Below, piece by piece: positions 12,042 to 24,886 of a stretch of DNA of 64,000 nucleotides. Each line of letters opens with the position of its first letter. Positions within the stretch are counted from its first letter, which is position 1. Position numbers and translations under genes: made by a program. The notes beneath the pieces were generated by a model. It was not told the origin of the DNA, made no database searches, and was given only the letters and a program-made list of their open reading frames with translations. Source of the DNA: Hydractinia symbiolongicarpus (taxonomy: Eukaryota; Cnidaria; Hydrozoa; Anthoathecata; Hydractiniidae); assembly GCF_029227915.1 (NCBI RefSeq), contig NC_079887.1, positions 25,419,650-25,483,649 of the forward strand, in the 5' to 3' direction.

Positions 12042-12853
12042 GAGTTTACTCACAGGGTACTTTCTTTGTATACATTCGACTATATGGGCCAAGCCCGGGA
12101 TTTACGGGAAATCGCGGGTTTTCGTTTGCCGGCGATTAAACCACTTTCATTAAGCGTCTCATCAAAAATAAAAACATTTCTGAAAACTACAAGTCTCATG
12201 CGTTTTAGTGGTGAAAAAATAATTTAAAAAATCGTTCAGGAAATGAGTTTACTCCCTGGGTACTTTCTTTGTATACTTTTGACTATATGGGCCGAGTCCG
12301 GGATTTACGGGAAATCGCGGGTTTTCGTTTGCCGGCGATTAAACTTCTTTTATTCAGCGTCTCATCAAAAATGAAAACATTTTTGAAAACTACAAGTCTC
12401 ATGCGTTTTAGTGGTGAAAAAATAATATAAAAAATCGTTCGGGAAATGAGTTTACTCCCTGGGTACTTTCTTTGTATACTTTTGACTATACGGGCCGAGT
12501 CCTGGGTTTACGGGAAATGGCCGGTTTTCGTTTGCCGGCGATTAAACTCCTTTTATTCAGCGTCTCATCAAAAATGAAAACATTTTTAAAAACTACAAGT
12601 CTCATGGGCTTTAGTGGTGAAATAATAATTTAAAAAATCGTTCGGGAAATGAGTTTACTCTCTGGGTACTTTCTTTGTATACTTTTGTCTATACGGGACA
12701 AGCCCGGGAGTTACGGAAAATCGCGGGTTTTCGTTTGCCGGCGATTAAACCTCTTTCATTAAGCGTCTCATTAAAAATAAAAACATTTTTGAAAATTACA
12801 AGTCTCATTCGTTATAGTGGTGCAGAAATAATTTAAAAAATCGTTCGGGAAAT

Positions 12854-13003
12854 GAGTTTACTTACAGGGTACTTTCTTTGTATACATTCGACTATACGTG
12901 CCAAGCCCAGGATTTAAGGGAAATCGCGGGTTTTCGTTTGCCGGCGATTAAACCACTTTCATTAGGCGTCTCATCAAAAATGAAAAAAAATCGTTCGGGA
13001 AAT
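12854..13003 (+). repeat. 150-bp deleted monomer
   Basis: Same A-run junction as the 149-bp units, but with TTCGGGAAAT intact. It is the sister or parent form of the deletion. Because 150 is divisible by 3, an 89-codon frame runs through it at 12,878-13,147. Confidence 0.9.
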
Positions 13004-15234
13004 GAGTTTACTCCCTGGGAACTTTCTTTGTATACTTTTGACTATACGGGCCGAGTCCGGGATTTACGGGAAGTCGCGGGTTTTCGTTTGAGGGCGATTA
13101 AACTTCTTTTATTCAGCGTCTCATCTAAAATGAAAACATTTTTATAAACTACAAGTCTCATGGGCTTTAGTGGTGAAATAATAATTTAAAAAATCGTTCG
13201 GGAAATATGTTTACACCCTGGGTACTTTCTTTGTATACTTTTGACTATACGGGACAAGCCCGGGAGTTACGGGAAATCGCGGGTTTTCGTTTGCCGGCGA
13301 TTAAACCTCTTTCATTAAACGTCTCATTAAAAATAAAAACATTTTTGAAAATTACAAGTCTCATTCGTTATAGTGGTGCAGAAATAATTTAAAAAATCGT
13401 TCGGGAAATGAGTTTACTTACAGGGTATTTTCTTTGTATACATTCGACTATACGTGCCAAGCCCAGGATTTAAGGGAAGTCGCGGGTTTTCGTTTGCCGG
13501 CGATTAAACCACTTTCATTAGGCGTCTCATCAAAAATGAAAACATTTCTGAAAACTACAAGTCTCATGCGTTTTAGTGGTGAAAAAATAATTTAAAAAAT
13601 CGTTCGGGAAATGAGTTTACTCCCTGGGTACTTTCTTTTTATACTTTTGGCTATACGGGCCGAGTCCGGGATTCAGGGGGAAGTCGCGGGTTTTCGTTTG
13701 AGGGCGATTAAACTTCTTTTATTCAGCGTCTCATCAAAAATGAAAACATTTTTATAAACTACAAGTCTCATGGGCTTTAGTGGTGAAATAATAATTTAAA
13801 AAATCGTTCGGGAAATAAGTTTACACCCTGGGTACTTTCTTTGTATACTTTTGACTATACGGGCTGAGTCCGGGATTTACGGGAAATCGCAGGTTTTTGT
13901 TTGCCGGCGATGAAACTTGTTTTATTCAGCGTCTCATCAAAAATGAAAACATTTTTGCAAACTACAAGTCTCATGCGTTGTAGTGGTGAAAAAATAATTT
14001 AAAAAATCGTTCGGGAAATGAGTTTACTCCCTGGGTACTTTCTTTGTATACTTTTGACTATACGGGCCGAGTCCGGGGTTTACGGGAAATGGCGGGTTTT
14101 CGTTAGCCGGCGACTAAACTTCTTTTATTCAGCGTCTCATCAAAAATGAAAACATTTTTAAAAACTACAAGTCTCATGGGCTATAGTGGTGAAATAATAA
14201 TTTAAAAAATCGTTCGGAAAATGAGTTTACTCCCTGGGTACTTTCTTTGTATACTTTTGACTATACGGGCCGAGTCCGGGATTTACGGGAAGTCGCGGGT
14301 TTTCGTTTGAGGGCGATTAAACTTCTTTTATTTAACGTCTCATCAAAAATGAAAACATTTTTAAAAACTACAAGTCTCATGGGCTTTAGTGGTAAAAAAT
14401 AATATAAAAAATCGTTCGGGAAATCAGTTTACTCCCTGGGTACTTTCTTTGTATACTTTTGACTATACGGGCCGAGTCTGGGATTTACGGGAAGTCGCGG
14501 GTTTTCGTTTGAGGGCGATTAAACTTCTTTTATTTAACGTCTCATCAAAAATGAAAACATTTTTAAAAACTACAAGTCTCATGGGCTTTAGTGGTAAAAA
14601 ATAATATAAAAAATCGTTCGGGAAATGAGTTTACTCCCTGGGTACTTTCTTTGTATACTTTTGACTATACGGGCAGATCCGGGGTTTACAGGAAATGGCG
14701 GGTTTTCGTTTGCCGGTGATTAAACTTCTTTTATTCAGCGTCTCATTAAAAATGAAAACATTTTTGAAAACTACAAGTCTCATGCGTTTTAGTGGTGAAA
14801 AGATAATTTAAAAAATCGTTTTGGAAATGAGTTTACTCACAGGGTACTTTCTTTGTATACATTCGACTATACGGGCCAAGCCCAGGATTTAAGGGAGATC
14901 GCCGGTTTTCGTTTGCCGGCGATTAAACCACTTTCATTAGGCGTCTTATCAAAAATGAAAACATTTCTGAAAACTACAAGTCTCATGCGTTTTAGTGGTG
15001 AAAAAATAATTTAAAAAATCGTTCGGGAAATGAGTTTACTCCCTGGGTACTTTCTTTTTATACTTTTGGCTATAGGGGCCGAGTCCGGGATTCACGGGAA
15101 GTCGCGGGTTTTCGTTTGAGGGCGATTAAACTTCTTTTATTCAGCGTCTCATCAAAAATGAAAACATTTTTATAAACTACAAGTCTCATGGGCTGTAGTG
15201 GTGAAATAATAATTTAAAAAATCGTTCGGGAAAT

Positions 15235-16046
15235 AAGTTTACACCCTGGGTACTTTCTTTGTATACTTTTGACTATACGCGCTGAGTCCGGGATTTACGG
15301 GAAATCGCAGGTTTTTGTTTGCCGGTGATGAAACTTCTTTTATTCAGCGTCTCATCAAAAATGAAAACATTTTTGCAAACTACAAGTCTCATGCGTTGTA
15401 GTGGTGAAAAAATAATTTAAAAAATCGTTCGGGAAATGAGTTTACTCCCTGGGTACTTTCTTTGTATAATTTTGAATATACGAGCCGAGTCCGGGGTTTA
15501 CGGGAAATGGCGCGTTTTCGTTTGCCGGCGACTAAACTTCTTTTATTCAGCGTCTCATCAAAAATGAAAACATTTCTGAATACTACAAGTCTCATGCGTT
15601 TTAGTGGTGAAATAATAATTTAAAAAATCGTTCGGGAAATAAGTTTACACCCTGGGTACTTTCTTTGTATACTTTTGACTATACGGGCTGAGTCCGGGAT
15701 TTACGGGAAATCGCAGGTTTTTGTTTGCCGGCGATGAAACTTCTTTTATTCAGCGTCTCATCAAAAATGAAAACATTTTTGCAAACTACAAGTCTCATGC
15801 GTTGTAGTGGTGAAAAAATAATTTAAAAAATCGTTTGGGAAATGAGTTTACTCCCTGGGTACTTTCTTTGTATAATTTTGAATATACGAGCCGAGTCCGG
15901 GGTTTACGGGAAATGGCGCGTTTTCGTTTGCCGGCGACTAAACTTCTTTTATTCAGCGTCTCATCAAAAATGAAAACATTTCTGAAAACTACAAGTCTCA
16001 TGCGTTTTAGTGGTGAAAAAATAATTAAAAAAATCGTTCGGGAAAT
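15235..16046 (+). repeat. Tandem duplication of a 406-bp dimer
   Basis: Units starting 15,235 and 15,438 recur at 15,641 and 15,844. Shared marks are AAATAAGTTTACACCC, GGGCTGAGTCC, CATTTTTGCAAAC, TATAATTTTGAATATACGAG and GGCGCGTTTTCG. Differences include ACGCGCTGAG versus ACGGGCTGAG and TCGTTCGGG versus TCGTTTGGG. Confidence 0.85.
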
Positions 16047-18074
16047 GAGTTTACTCCCGGGTACTTTCTTTGTATACTTTTGACTATACAGGCCGAGTCC
16101 GGGATTTACGGGAAATCGCGGGTTTTCGTTTGCCGGCGATAAAACTTATTTTATTCACCGTCTCATCAAAAATGAAAATATTTTTAAAAACTACAAGTTT
16201 CATGGGCTTTAGTGGTGAAATAATAATTTAAAAAATCGTTCGGGAAATGAGTTTACTCCCTGGGTACTTTCTTTGTATATATTTGACTATACGGGCCGAT
16301 CCGGGGTTTACTAGAAATGGCGGGTTTTCGTTTGCCGGCGATTAAACTTCTTTTATTCAGCGTCTCATCAAAAATGAAAACATTTTTGAAAACTACAAGG
16401 CTCATGCGTTTTAGTGGTGAAAAGATAATTTAAAAAATCGTTTTGGAATAGAGTTTACTCACAGGGTACTTTCTTTGTATACATTCGACTATACGGGCCA
16501 AGCCCAGGATTTAAGGGAAATCGCCGGTTTTCGTTTGGCGGCGATTAAACCACTGTCATTAGGCGTCTCATCAAAAATGAAAACATTTCTGAAAACTACA
16601 AGTCTCATGCGTTTTAGTGGTGAAAAAATAATTTAAAAAATCGTTCGGGAAATGGTTTTACTTCCTGGGTACTTTCTTTGTATACTTTTGACTATATAGG
16701 CCGAGTCCGGGATTTACGGGAAATCGCGGGTTTTTGTTTGCCGGCGATTAAACTTCTTTTATTCACCGTCTCATCAAAAATGAAAATATTTTTAAAAACT
16801 AAAAGTCTCATGGGCTTTAGTGGTGAAATAATAATTTAAAAAATCGTTGGGAAATGAGTTTACTTCCTGGGTACTTTCTTTGTATACTTTTGACTATACG
16901 GGCCGAGTCCGGGGTTTACGGGAAATGGCGGGTTTTGGTTTGCCGGCGATTAAACTTCTTTTATTCAGCGTCTCATCAAAAATGAAAACATTTTTGAAAA
17001 CTACAAGTCTCATGCGTTGAAGTGGTGAAAAGATCATTTAAAAAATCCTTTTGGAAATAAGTTTACTCACAGGGTACTTTCTTTGTATACATTCGACTAT
17101 ACGGGCCAAGCCCGGGATTTACGGGAAATCGCGGGTTTTCGTTTGCCGGCGATTAAACCACTTTCATTAAGCGTCTCATTAAAAATGAAAACATTTCTGA
17201 AAACTACAAGTCTCATGCATTTTAGTGGTGAAAAAATAATTTAAAAAATCGTTCGGGAAATGAGTTCACTCCCTGGGTACTTTCTTTGTATACTTTTGAC
17301 TATACAGGCCGAGTCCTGGATTTACGGGAAATCGCGGGTTTTCGTTTGCCGGCGATTTAACTTCTTTTATTCACCGTCTCATCAAAAATGAAAACATTTT
17401 TAAAAACTACAAGTCTCATGGGCTTTAGTGGTGAAATAATAATTTAAAAAATCGTTCGGGAAATGCGTTTACTCCCTGGGTACTTTCTTTGTATTCTTTT
17501 GACTATACGGGCCGAGTCTGGGGTTTACGGGAAATGGCGGGTTTTCGTTTGCCGGCGATTAAACTTCTTTTATTCAGCGTCTCATCAAAAATGACAACAT
17601 TTTTGAAAACTACAAGTCTCATGCGTTTTAGTGGTGAAAAGATAATTTAAAAAATCGTTTTTGAAATGAGTTTACTCACAGGGTACTTTCTTTGTATACA
17701 TTCGACTATACGGGCCATGCCCGGGATTTACGGAAAATCGCGGGTTTTCGTTTGCCGGCGATTAAACCACTTTCATTAAGCGTCTCATCAAAAATGAAAA
17801 TATTTCTGAAAACTACAAGTCTTATGCGTTGTAGTGGTGAAAAAATAATTTAAAAAATCGTTCGGGAAATGAGTTTACTTCCTGGGTACTATCTTTGTAT
17901 ACTTTTGACTATACGGGCCGAGTCCGGAATTTACGGGAAATGGCGGGTTTTCGTTTGCCGGCGACTAAACTTCTTTTATTCAGCGTCTCATCAAAAATGA
18001 AAACATTTTTTGAAAACTACAAGTCTCATGCGTTTTAGTGGTGAAAAGATAATTTAAAAAATCGTTTTGGAAAT

Positions 18075-18277
18075 GAGTTTACTCACAGGGTACTTTCTTT
18101 GTATACATTCGACTATACGGGCCAAGCCCGGGATTTACGGGAAATCGCGGGTTTTTGTTTGCCGGCGATTAAACTTCTTTTATTCACCGTCTCATCAAAA
18201 ATGAAAATATTTTTAAAAACTACAAGTCTCATGGGCTTTAGTGGTGAAATAATAATTTAAAAATTCGTTCAGGAAAT
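18075..18277 (+). repeat. Chimeric monomer: C-type 5' part, A-type 3' part
   Basis: The unit starts as a C monomer (CACAGGG, CATTCGAC, CCAAGCCCGGG). It changes to an A monomer between about 18,140 and 18,175 (AACTTCTTTTATTCACCGTC, CATGGGCTTTAG, GAAATAATAA). The switch falls in the GC-rich core, where A and C are nearly identical. Unequal exchange or gene conversion is the likely cause. Confidence 0.75.
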
Positions 18278-20306
18278 GAGTTTACTCCCTGGGTACTTTC
18301 TTTGTATACTTTTGACTATACGGGCCGAGTCCGGGGTTTACGGGAAATGGCTGGTTTTCGTTTGCCGGCGATTAAACTTCTTTTATTCAGCGTCTCATCA
18401 AAAATGAAAACATTTTTGAAAACTACAAGTCTCATGCGTTTTAGTGGTGAAAAGATAATTTAAAAAATCGTTTTGGAAATGAGTTTACTCACAGGGTACT
18501 TTCTCTGTAAACATTCGACTATACGGGCCAAGCCCGGGATTTACGGGAAATCGCGGGTTTTCGTTTGCCGGCGATTAAACCACTTTCATTAAGCGTCTCA
18601 TCAAAAATGAAAATATTTCTGAAAACTACAAGTCTCATGCGTTTTAGTGGTGAAAAAATAATTTAAAAAATCGTTCGGGAAATGAGTTTACTCCCTGGGT
18701 ACTTTCTTTGTATACTTTTGACTATACAGGCCGAGTCCTGGATTTACGGGAAATCGCGGGTTTTCGTTTGCCGGCGATTAAACTTCTTTTATTCACCGTC
18801 TCATCAAAAATGAAAACATTTTTAAAAACTACAAGTCTCATGGGCTTTAGTGGTGAAATAATAATTTAAAAAATCGTTCGGGAAATGCGTTTACTCCCTG
18901 GGTACTTTCTTTGTATTCTTTTGACTATACGGGCCGAGTCCGGGGTTTACGGGAAATGGCGGGTTTTCGTTTGCCGGTGATTAAACTTCTTTTATTCAGC
19001 GTCTCATCAAAAATGGCAACATTTTTGAAAACTACAAGTCTCATGCGTTTTAGTGGTGAAAAGATAATTTAAAAAATCGTTTTTGAAATGAGTTTACTCA
19101 CAGGGTACTTTTTTGTATACATTCGACTATACGGGCCAAGCCCGGGATTCACGGGAAATCGCGGGTATTCGTTTGCCGGCGATTAAACCACTTTCATTAA
19201 GCGTCTCATCAAAAATGAAAATATTTCTGAAAACTACAAGTCTTATGCGTTTTAGTGGTGAAAATATAATTTAAAAAATCGTTCGGGAAATGAGTTTACT
19301 CCCTGGGTATTATTTTTGTATACTTTTGACTATACAGGCCGAGTCCGGGATTAACGGGAAATCGCGGGTTTTCGTTTGCCGGCGATTAAACTTCTTTTAT
19401 TCACCGTCTCATCAAAAATGAAAACATTTTTAAAAACTACAAGTCTCATGGGCTTTAGTGGTGAAATAATATTTTAAAAAATCGTTCGGGAAATGCGTTT
19501 ACTCCCTGGGTACTTTCTTTGTATTCTTTTGACTATACGGGCCGAGTCTGGGGTTTACGGGAAATGGCGGGTTTTCGTTTGCCGGCGATTAAACTTCTTT
19601 TATTCAGCGTCTTATCAAAAATGACAACATTTTCGAAAACTACAAGTCTCACGCGTTTTAGTGGTAAAAAGATAATTTAAAAAATCGTTTTTGAAATGAA
19701 TTTACTCACAGGGTACTTTCTTTGTATACATTCGACTATACGGGACAAGCCCGGGATTTACGGGAAATCTCGGGTTTTCGTTTGCCGGCGATTAAACCAC
19801 ATTCATTAAGCGTCTCATCAAAAATGAAAACATTTCTGAAAACTACAAGTCTCATGGGCTTTAGTGGTGAAATAATAATTTAAAAAAACGTTCGGGAAAT
19901 GAGTTTACTCCCTGGGTACTTTCTTTGTGTACTTTTCACTATACAGGCCGAGTCCGGGATTTACGGGAAATCGCGGATTTTCGTTTGCCGGCGATTAAAC
20001 TTCTTTTATTCACCGTCTCATCAAAAATGAAAACATTTTTAAAAACTACAAGTCTCATGGGCTTTAGTGGTGAAATAATAATTCAAAAAATCGTTCGGGA
20101 AATGAGGTTACTCCCTGGGTACTTTCTTTGTATACTTTTGACTATACGGGCCGGGTCCGTGATTTACGGGAAATGGCGGGTTTTCGTTTGCCGGCGATTA
20201 AACTTCTTTTATTCAACGTCTCATCAAAAAGGACAACATTTTTGAAAACTACAAGTCTCATGCGTTTTAGTGGTGAAAAGGTAATTTAAAAAATCGTTTT
20301 TGAAAT

Positions 20307-20495
20307 GAATAATTTACTCACAGGGTACTTTCTTTGTATACATTCGATTGATTTACGGGAAATCTCCGGTTTTCGTTTGCCAGCGATTAAACCACATTCA
20401 TTAAGCGTCTCATCAAAAATGAAAACATTTCTGAAAACTACAAGTCTCATACGTTTTAGTGGTGAAAAAATAATTTTAAAAATCGTTCGGGAAAT
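20307..20495 (+). repeat. 189-bp monomer lacking the core hairpin (first copy)
   Basis: A net 14-bp loss: 17 bp are missing between CATTCGA and GATTTACGGG, and AAT is added near the start (GAATAATTTACTC). The deletion removes the ACGGGC/GCCCG hairpin and the CGGG half of the CENP-B-box-like motif. Confidence 0.9.
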
Positions 20496-20637
20496 GAGTT
20501 TACTCCCTGGGTACTTTCTTTGTATACTTTTGACTATACGGGCCGAGTCCGGGATTTACGGGAAATCGCGGGTTTTCGTTTTCCGGCGATTAAAACTCTT
20601 TCATTCAGCGTCTCATTAAAAATGAAAACATTTTTGA

Positions 20638-23600
20638 AAACTACAAGTCTCATTCGTTCTAGTGGTGCAGAAATAATTTGAAAAATCGTTTGGGAAATGA
20701 GTTTACTCCCTGGGTACTTTCTTTGTATACTTTTGACTATACGGGCCAAGCCCGGGATTTACGGGAAATCGTGGGTTTTCGTTTGCCGGCGATTAAACTT
20801 CTTTTTATCAGCGTCTCATTAAAAATGAAAACATTTTTGAAAACTACAAGTCTCATGCGTTTTAGTGGTGAAAAGATAATTTAAAAAATCGTTTTGGAAA
20901 TGAGTTTACTCACAGGGTACTTTCTTTGTATACATTCGACTATACGGGCCAAGCCCGGGATTTACGGGAAATCGCGGGTTTTCGTTTGACGGCGATTAAA
21001 CCACTTTCATTAAGCGTCTCATCAAAAATGAAAACATTTCTAAAAACTACAAGTCTCATGCGTTTTAGTGGTGAAAAATTAATTTAACAAATCGTTCGGG
21101 AAATGATTTTACTTCCTGGGTACTTTCTTTGTATACTTTTGACTATACAGGCCGAGTCCGGGATTTACGGGAAATCGCGGGTTTTTGTTTGCCGGCGATT
21201 AAACTTCTTTTATTCACCGTCTCATCAAAAATGAAAATATTTTTAAAAACTACAAGTCTCATGGGCTTTAGTGGTGAAATAATAATTTAAAAAATCGTTC
21301 AGGAAATGAGTTTACTCCCTGGGTACTTTCTTTGTATACTTTTGACTATACGGGCCGAGTCCGGGGTTTACGGGAAATGGCTGGTTTTTGTTTGCCGGCG
21401 ATTAAACTTCTTTTATTCAGCGTCTCATCAAAAATGAAAACATTTTTGAAAACTACAAGTCTTATGCGTTTTAGTGGTGAAAAGATAATTTAAAAAATCG
21501 TTTTGGAAATGAGTTTACTCACAGGGTACTTTCTCTGTATACATTCGACTATACGGGCCAAGCCCGGGATTTACGGGAAATCGCGGGTTTTCGTTTGCCG
21601 GCGATTAAACCACTTTCATTAAGCGTCTCATCAAAAATGAAAATATTTCTGAAAACTACAAGTCTCATGCGTTTTAGTGGTGAAAAAATAATTTAAAAAA
21701 TCGTTCGGGAAATGAGTTTACTCCCTGGGTACTTTCTTTGTATACTTTTGACTATACAGGCCGAGTCCTGGATTTACGGGAAATCGCGGGTTTTCGTTTG
21801 CCGGCGATTAAACTTCTTTTATTCACCGTCTCATCAAAAATGAAAACATTTTTAAAAACTACAAGTCTCATGGGCTTTAGTGGTGAAATAATAATTTAAA
21901 AAATCGTTCGGGAAATGCGTTTACTCCCTGGGTACTTTCTTTGTATTCTTTTGACTATACGGGCCGAGTCTGGGGTTTACGGGAAATGGCGGGTTTTCGT
22001 TTGCCGGCGATTAAACTTCTTTTATTCAGCGTCTCATCAAAAATGAAAACATTTTTGAAAACTACAAGTCTCATGCGTTTTAGTGGTGAAAAGATAATTT
22101 AAAAAATCGTTTTGGAAATGAGTTTACTCACAGGGTACTTTCTCTGTATACATTCGACTATACGGGCCAAGCCCGGGATTTACGGGAAATCGCGGGTTTT
22201 CGTTTGCCGGCGATTAAACCACTTTCATTAAGCGTCTCATCAAAAATGAAAATATTTCTGAAAACTACAAGTCTCATGCGTTTTAGTGGTGAAAAAATAA
22301 TTTAAAAAATCGTTCGGGAAATGAGTTTACTCCCTGGGTACTTTCTTTGTATACTTTTGACTATACAGGCCGAGTCCTGGATTTACGGGAAATCGCGGGT
22401 TTTCGTTTGCCGGCGATTAAACTTCTTTTATTCACCGTCTCATCAAAAATGAAAACATTTTTAAAAACTACAAGTCTCATGGGCTTTAGTGGTGAAATAA
22501 TAATTTAAAAAATCGTTCGGGAAATGCGTTTACTCCCTGGGTACTTTCTTTGTATTCTTTTGACTATACGGGCCGAGTCTGGGGTTTACGGGAAATGGCG
22601 GGTTTTCGTTTGCCGGCGATTAAACTTCTTTTATTCACCGTCTCATCAAAAATGAAAACATTTTTAAAAACTACAAGTCTCATGGGCTTTAGTGGTGAAA
22701 TAATAATTCAAAAAATCGTTCGGGAAATGAGGTTACGCCTTGGGTACTTTCTTTGTATACTTTTGACTATACGGGCCGGGTCCGTGGTTTACGGGAAATG
22801 GCGGGTTTTCGTTTGCCGGCGATTAAACTTCTTTTATTCAACGTCTCATCAAAAAGGACAACATTTTTGAAAACTACAAGTCTCATGCGTTTTAGTGGTG
22901 AAAAGGTAATTTAAAAAATCGTTTTTGAAATGAATAATTTACTCACAGGGTACTTTCTTTGTATACATTCGATTGATTTACGGGAAATCTCGGGTTTTCG
23001 TTTGCCAGCGATTAAACCACATTCATTAAGCGTCTCATCAAAAATGAAAACATTTCTGAAAACTACAAGTCTCATACGTTTTAGTGGTGAAAAAATAATT
23101 TTAAAAATCGTTCGGGAAATGAGTTTACTCCCTGGGTACTTTCTTTGTATACTTTTGACTATACGGGCCGAGTCCGGGATTTACGGGAAATCGCGGGTTT
23201 TCGTTTGCCGGCGATTAAAACTCTTTCATTCAGCGTCTCATTAAAAATGAAAACATTTTTGAAAACTACAAGTCTCATTTGTTCTAGTGGTGCAGAAATA
23301 ATTTGAAAAATCGTTTGGGAAATGAGTTTACTCCCTGGGTACTTTCTTTGTATACTTTTGACTATACGGGCCAAGCCCGGGATTTACGGGAAATCGTGGG
23401 TTTTCGTTTGCCGGCGATTAAACTTCTTTTTATCAGCGTCTCATTAAAAATGAAAACATTTTTGAAAACTACAAGTCTTGTGCGTTTTAGTTGTGAAAAG
23501 ATAATTTAAAAAATCGTTTTGGAAATGAGTTTACTCACAGGGTAATTTCTTTGTATACATTCGACTATACGGGCCAAGCCCGGGATTTACGGTAAATCGC

Positions 23601-24886
23601 GGGTTTTCGTTTGCCGGCGATTAAACCACTTTCATTAAGCGTCTCATCAAAAATGAAAACATTTCTGAAAACTACAAGTCTCATGCGTTTTAGTGGTGAA
23701 AAAATAATTTAAAAAATCGTTCGGGAAATGAGTTTACTCCCTGGGTACTTTCTTTGTATACTTTTGACTATACAGGCCGAGTCCGGGATTTACGGGAAAT
23801 CGCGGGTTTTTGTTTGCCGACGATTAAACTTCTTTTATTCACCGTCTCATCAAAAATGAAAATATTTTTAAAAACTACAAGTCTCATGGGCTTTAGTGGC
23901 GAAATAATAATTTAAAAAATCGTTTGGGAAATGAGTTTACTCCCTGGGTACTTTCTTTGTATAATTTTGACTATACGGGCCTAGTCCGGGGTTTACGTGA
24001 AATGGCGGGTTTTCGTTTGCCGGCGATTAAACTTCTTTTATTCAGCGTCTCATCAAAAATGAAAACATTTTTGAAAACTACAAGTCTCATGCGTTTTAGT
24101 GGTAAAAAGATAGTTTAAAAAATCGTTTTGGAAATGAATTTACTCACAGGGTACTTTCTTTGTATACATACGACTATACGGGCCAAGCCCGGGATTTACG
24201 GGAAATCGCGGGTTTTCGTTTGCCGGCGATTAAACCACTTTCATTAAGAGTCTCATCAAAAATGAAAACATTTCTGAAAACTACAAGTCTCATACGTTTT
24301 AGTGGTTAAAAAATAAATTAAAAAATCGTTCGGGAAATGAGTTTACTCCCTGGGTACTTTCTTTGTATACTTTTGACTATACAGGCCGAGCCCGGGATTT
24401 ACGGGAAATCGCGGGTTTTCGTTTGCCGGCGATTAAACTTCTTTTATTCACCGTCTCATCAAAAATGAAAACATTTTTAAAAACTACAAGTCTCATGGGA
24501 TTTCGTGGTGAAATAATAATTTAAAAAATCGTTCGGGAAATGAGTTTACTCCCTGGGTACTTTCTTTGTATACTTTTGACTATATGGGCCGAGTCCGGGG
24601 TTTACGGGAAATGGCGGGTTTTCGTTTGCCGGCGATTAAACTTCTTTTATTCAGCGTCTCATCAAAAATGACAACGTTTTTGAAAACTACAAGTCTCATG
24701 CGTTTTAGTGGTAAAAAGATAATTTAAGAAATCGTTTTTGAAATGAATTTACTCACAGGGTACTTTCTTTGTATACAGTCGACTATACAGGCCAAGCCCG
24801 GGATTTACGGGAAATTTCGGGTTTTCGTTTGCCGGCGATTAAACCACATTCATTAAGCGTCTCATCAAAAATGAAAACATTTCTAA
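20638..24886 (+). repeat. 4,249-bp tandem duplication, left copy
   Basis: Units from 20,699 to 24,745 recur in order from 24,948 to 28,994. Shared private marks include GAAATGATTTTACTTCC (21,105 and 25,354), the 189-bp unit, TTTTTATCAGCG, TATAATTTTGAC with GGCCTAGTCC (23,933 and 28,182) and CATACGAC (24,136 and 28,385). Inside this copy a 609-bp unit is itself repeated (21,511-22,119 and 22,120-22,728). Confidence 0.8.
22932..23120 (+). repeat. 189-bp monomer (second copy)
   Basis: Same deletion and AAT addition as at 20,307. It differs from that copy by CTCCGG versus CTCGGG, and lies 2,625 bp away (13 monomers minus 14 bp). Confidence 0.9.

Larger units (their letters stand above)
9867..12267 (+). 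repeat. Copy of about 2,560-4,960 at offset 7,307 bp
   Basis: The segments share several private marks: a missing T giving GGCGGGTTTCG (3,050 and 10,357), a TTTGAGGGCG variant, the ATACGTTTACACC variant, and the 149-bp and 195-bp monomers. The offset is 36 monomers minus 1 bp. A small number of substitutions separate the copies, so this duplication is older than the one at offset 4,872 or has diverged more. Confidence 0.85.
1..12650. repeat. Region I: mixed monomers with long-range duplications
   Basis: Monomers of the CTTTTGAC class (often with CCCTGG or CAAAGG at positions 10-15) alternate irregularly with the CATTCGAC class (usually CACAGG). Three blocks of a three-monomer unit lie here, together with duplications at offsets of 4,872/4,466, 7,307 and 1,624 bp. 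Several rare length variants (195, 275, 149 bp) appear twice or more at these offsets and confirm the duplications. Confidence 0.85.
12651..16450. repeat. Region II: most divergent, irregular monomers
   Basis: Units here carry many private substitutions and small indels (202, 204 and 150 bp): TTTGAGGGCG, ATTCAGGGGG, GGGCAGATCC, TATAATTTTGAATATACGAG, CATTTTTGCAAAC. A 406-bp dimer is repeated at 15,235-15,640 and 15,641-16,046 with few differences. Otherwise no regular higher-order period was seen. Older or less homogenised satellite is a reasonable reading. Confidence 0.75.

Noticed and set aside
19925-20619. Open frames of 104-106 codons, repeated near 22,550-23,244 and 26,799-27,493
   Set aside because: They arise where TTTAAA becomes TTCAAA (loss of a TAA stop) or at the 189-bp unit. 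They are the satellite read in two frames.
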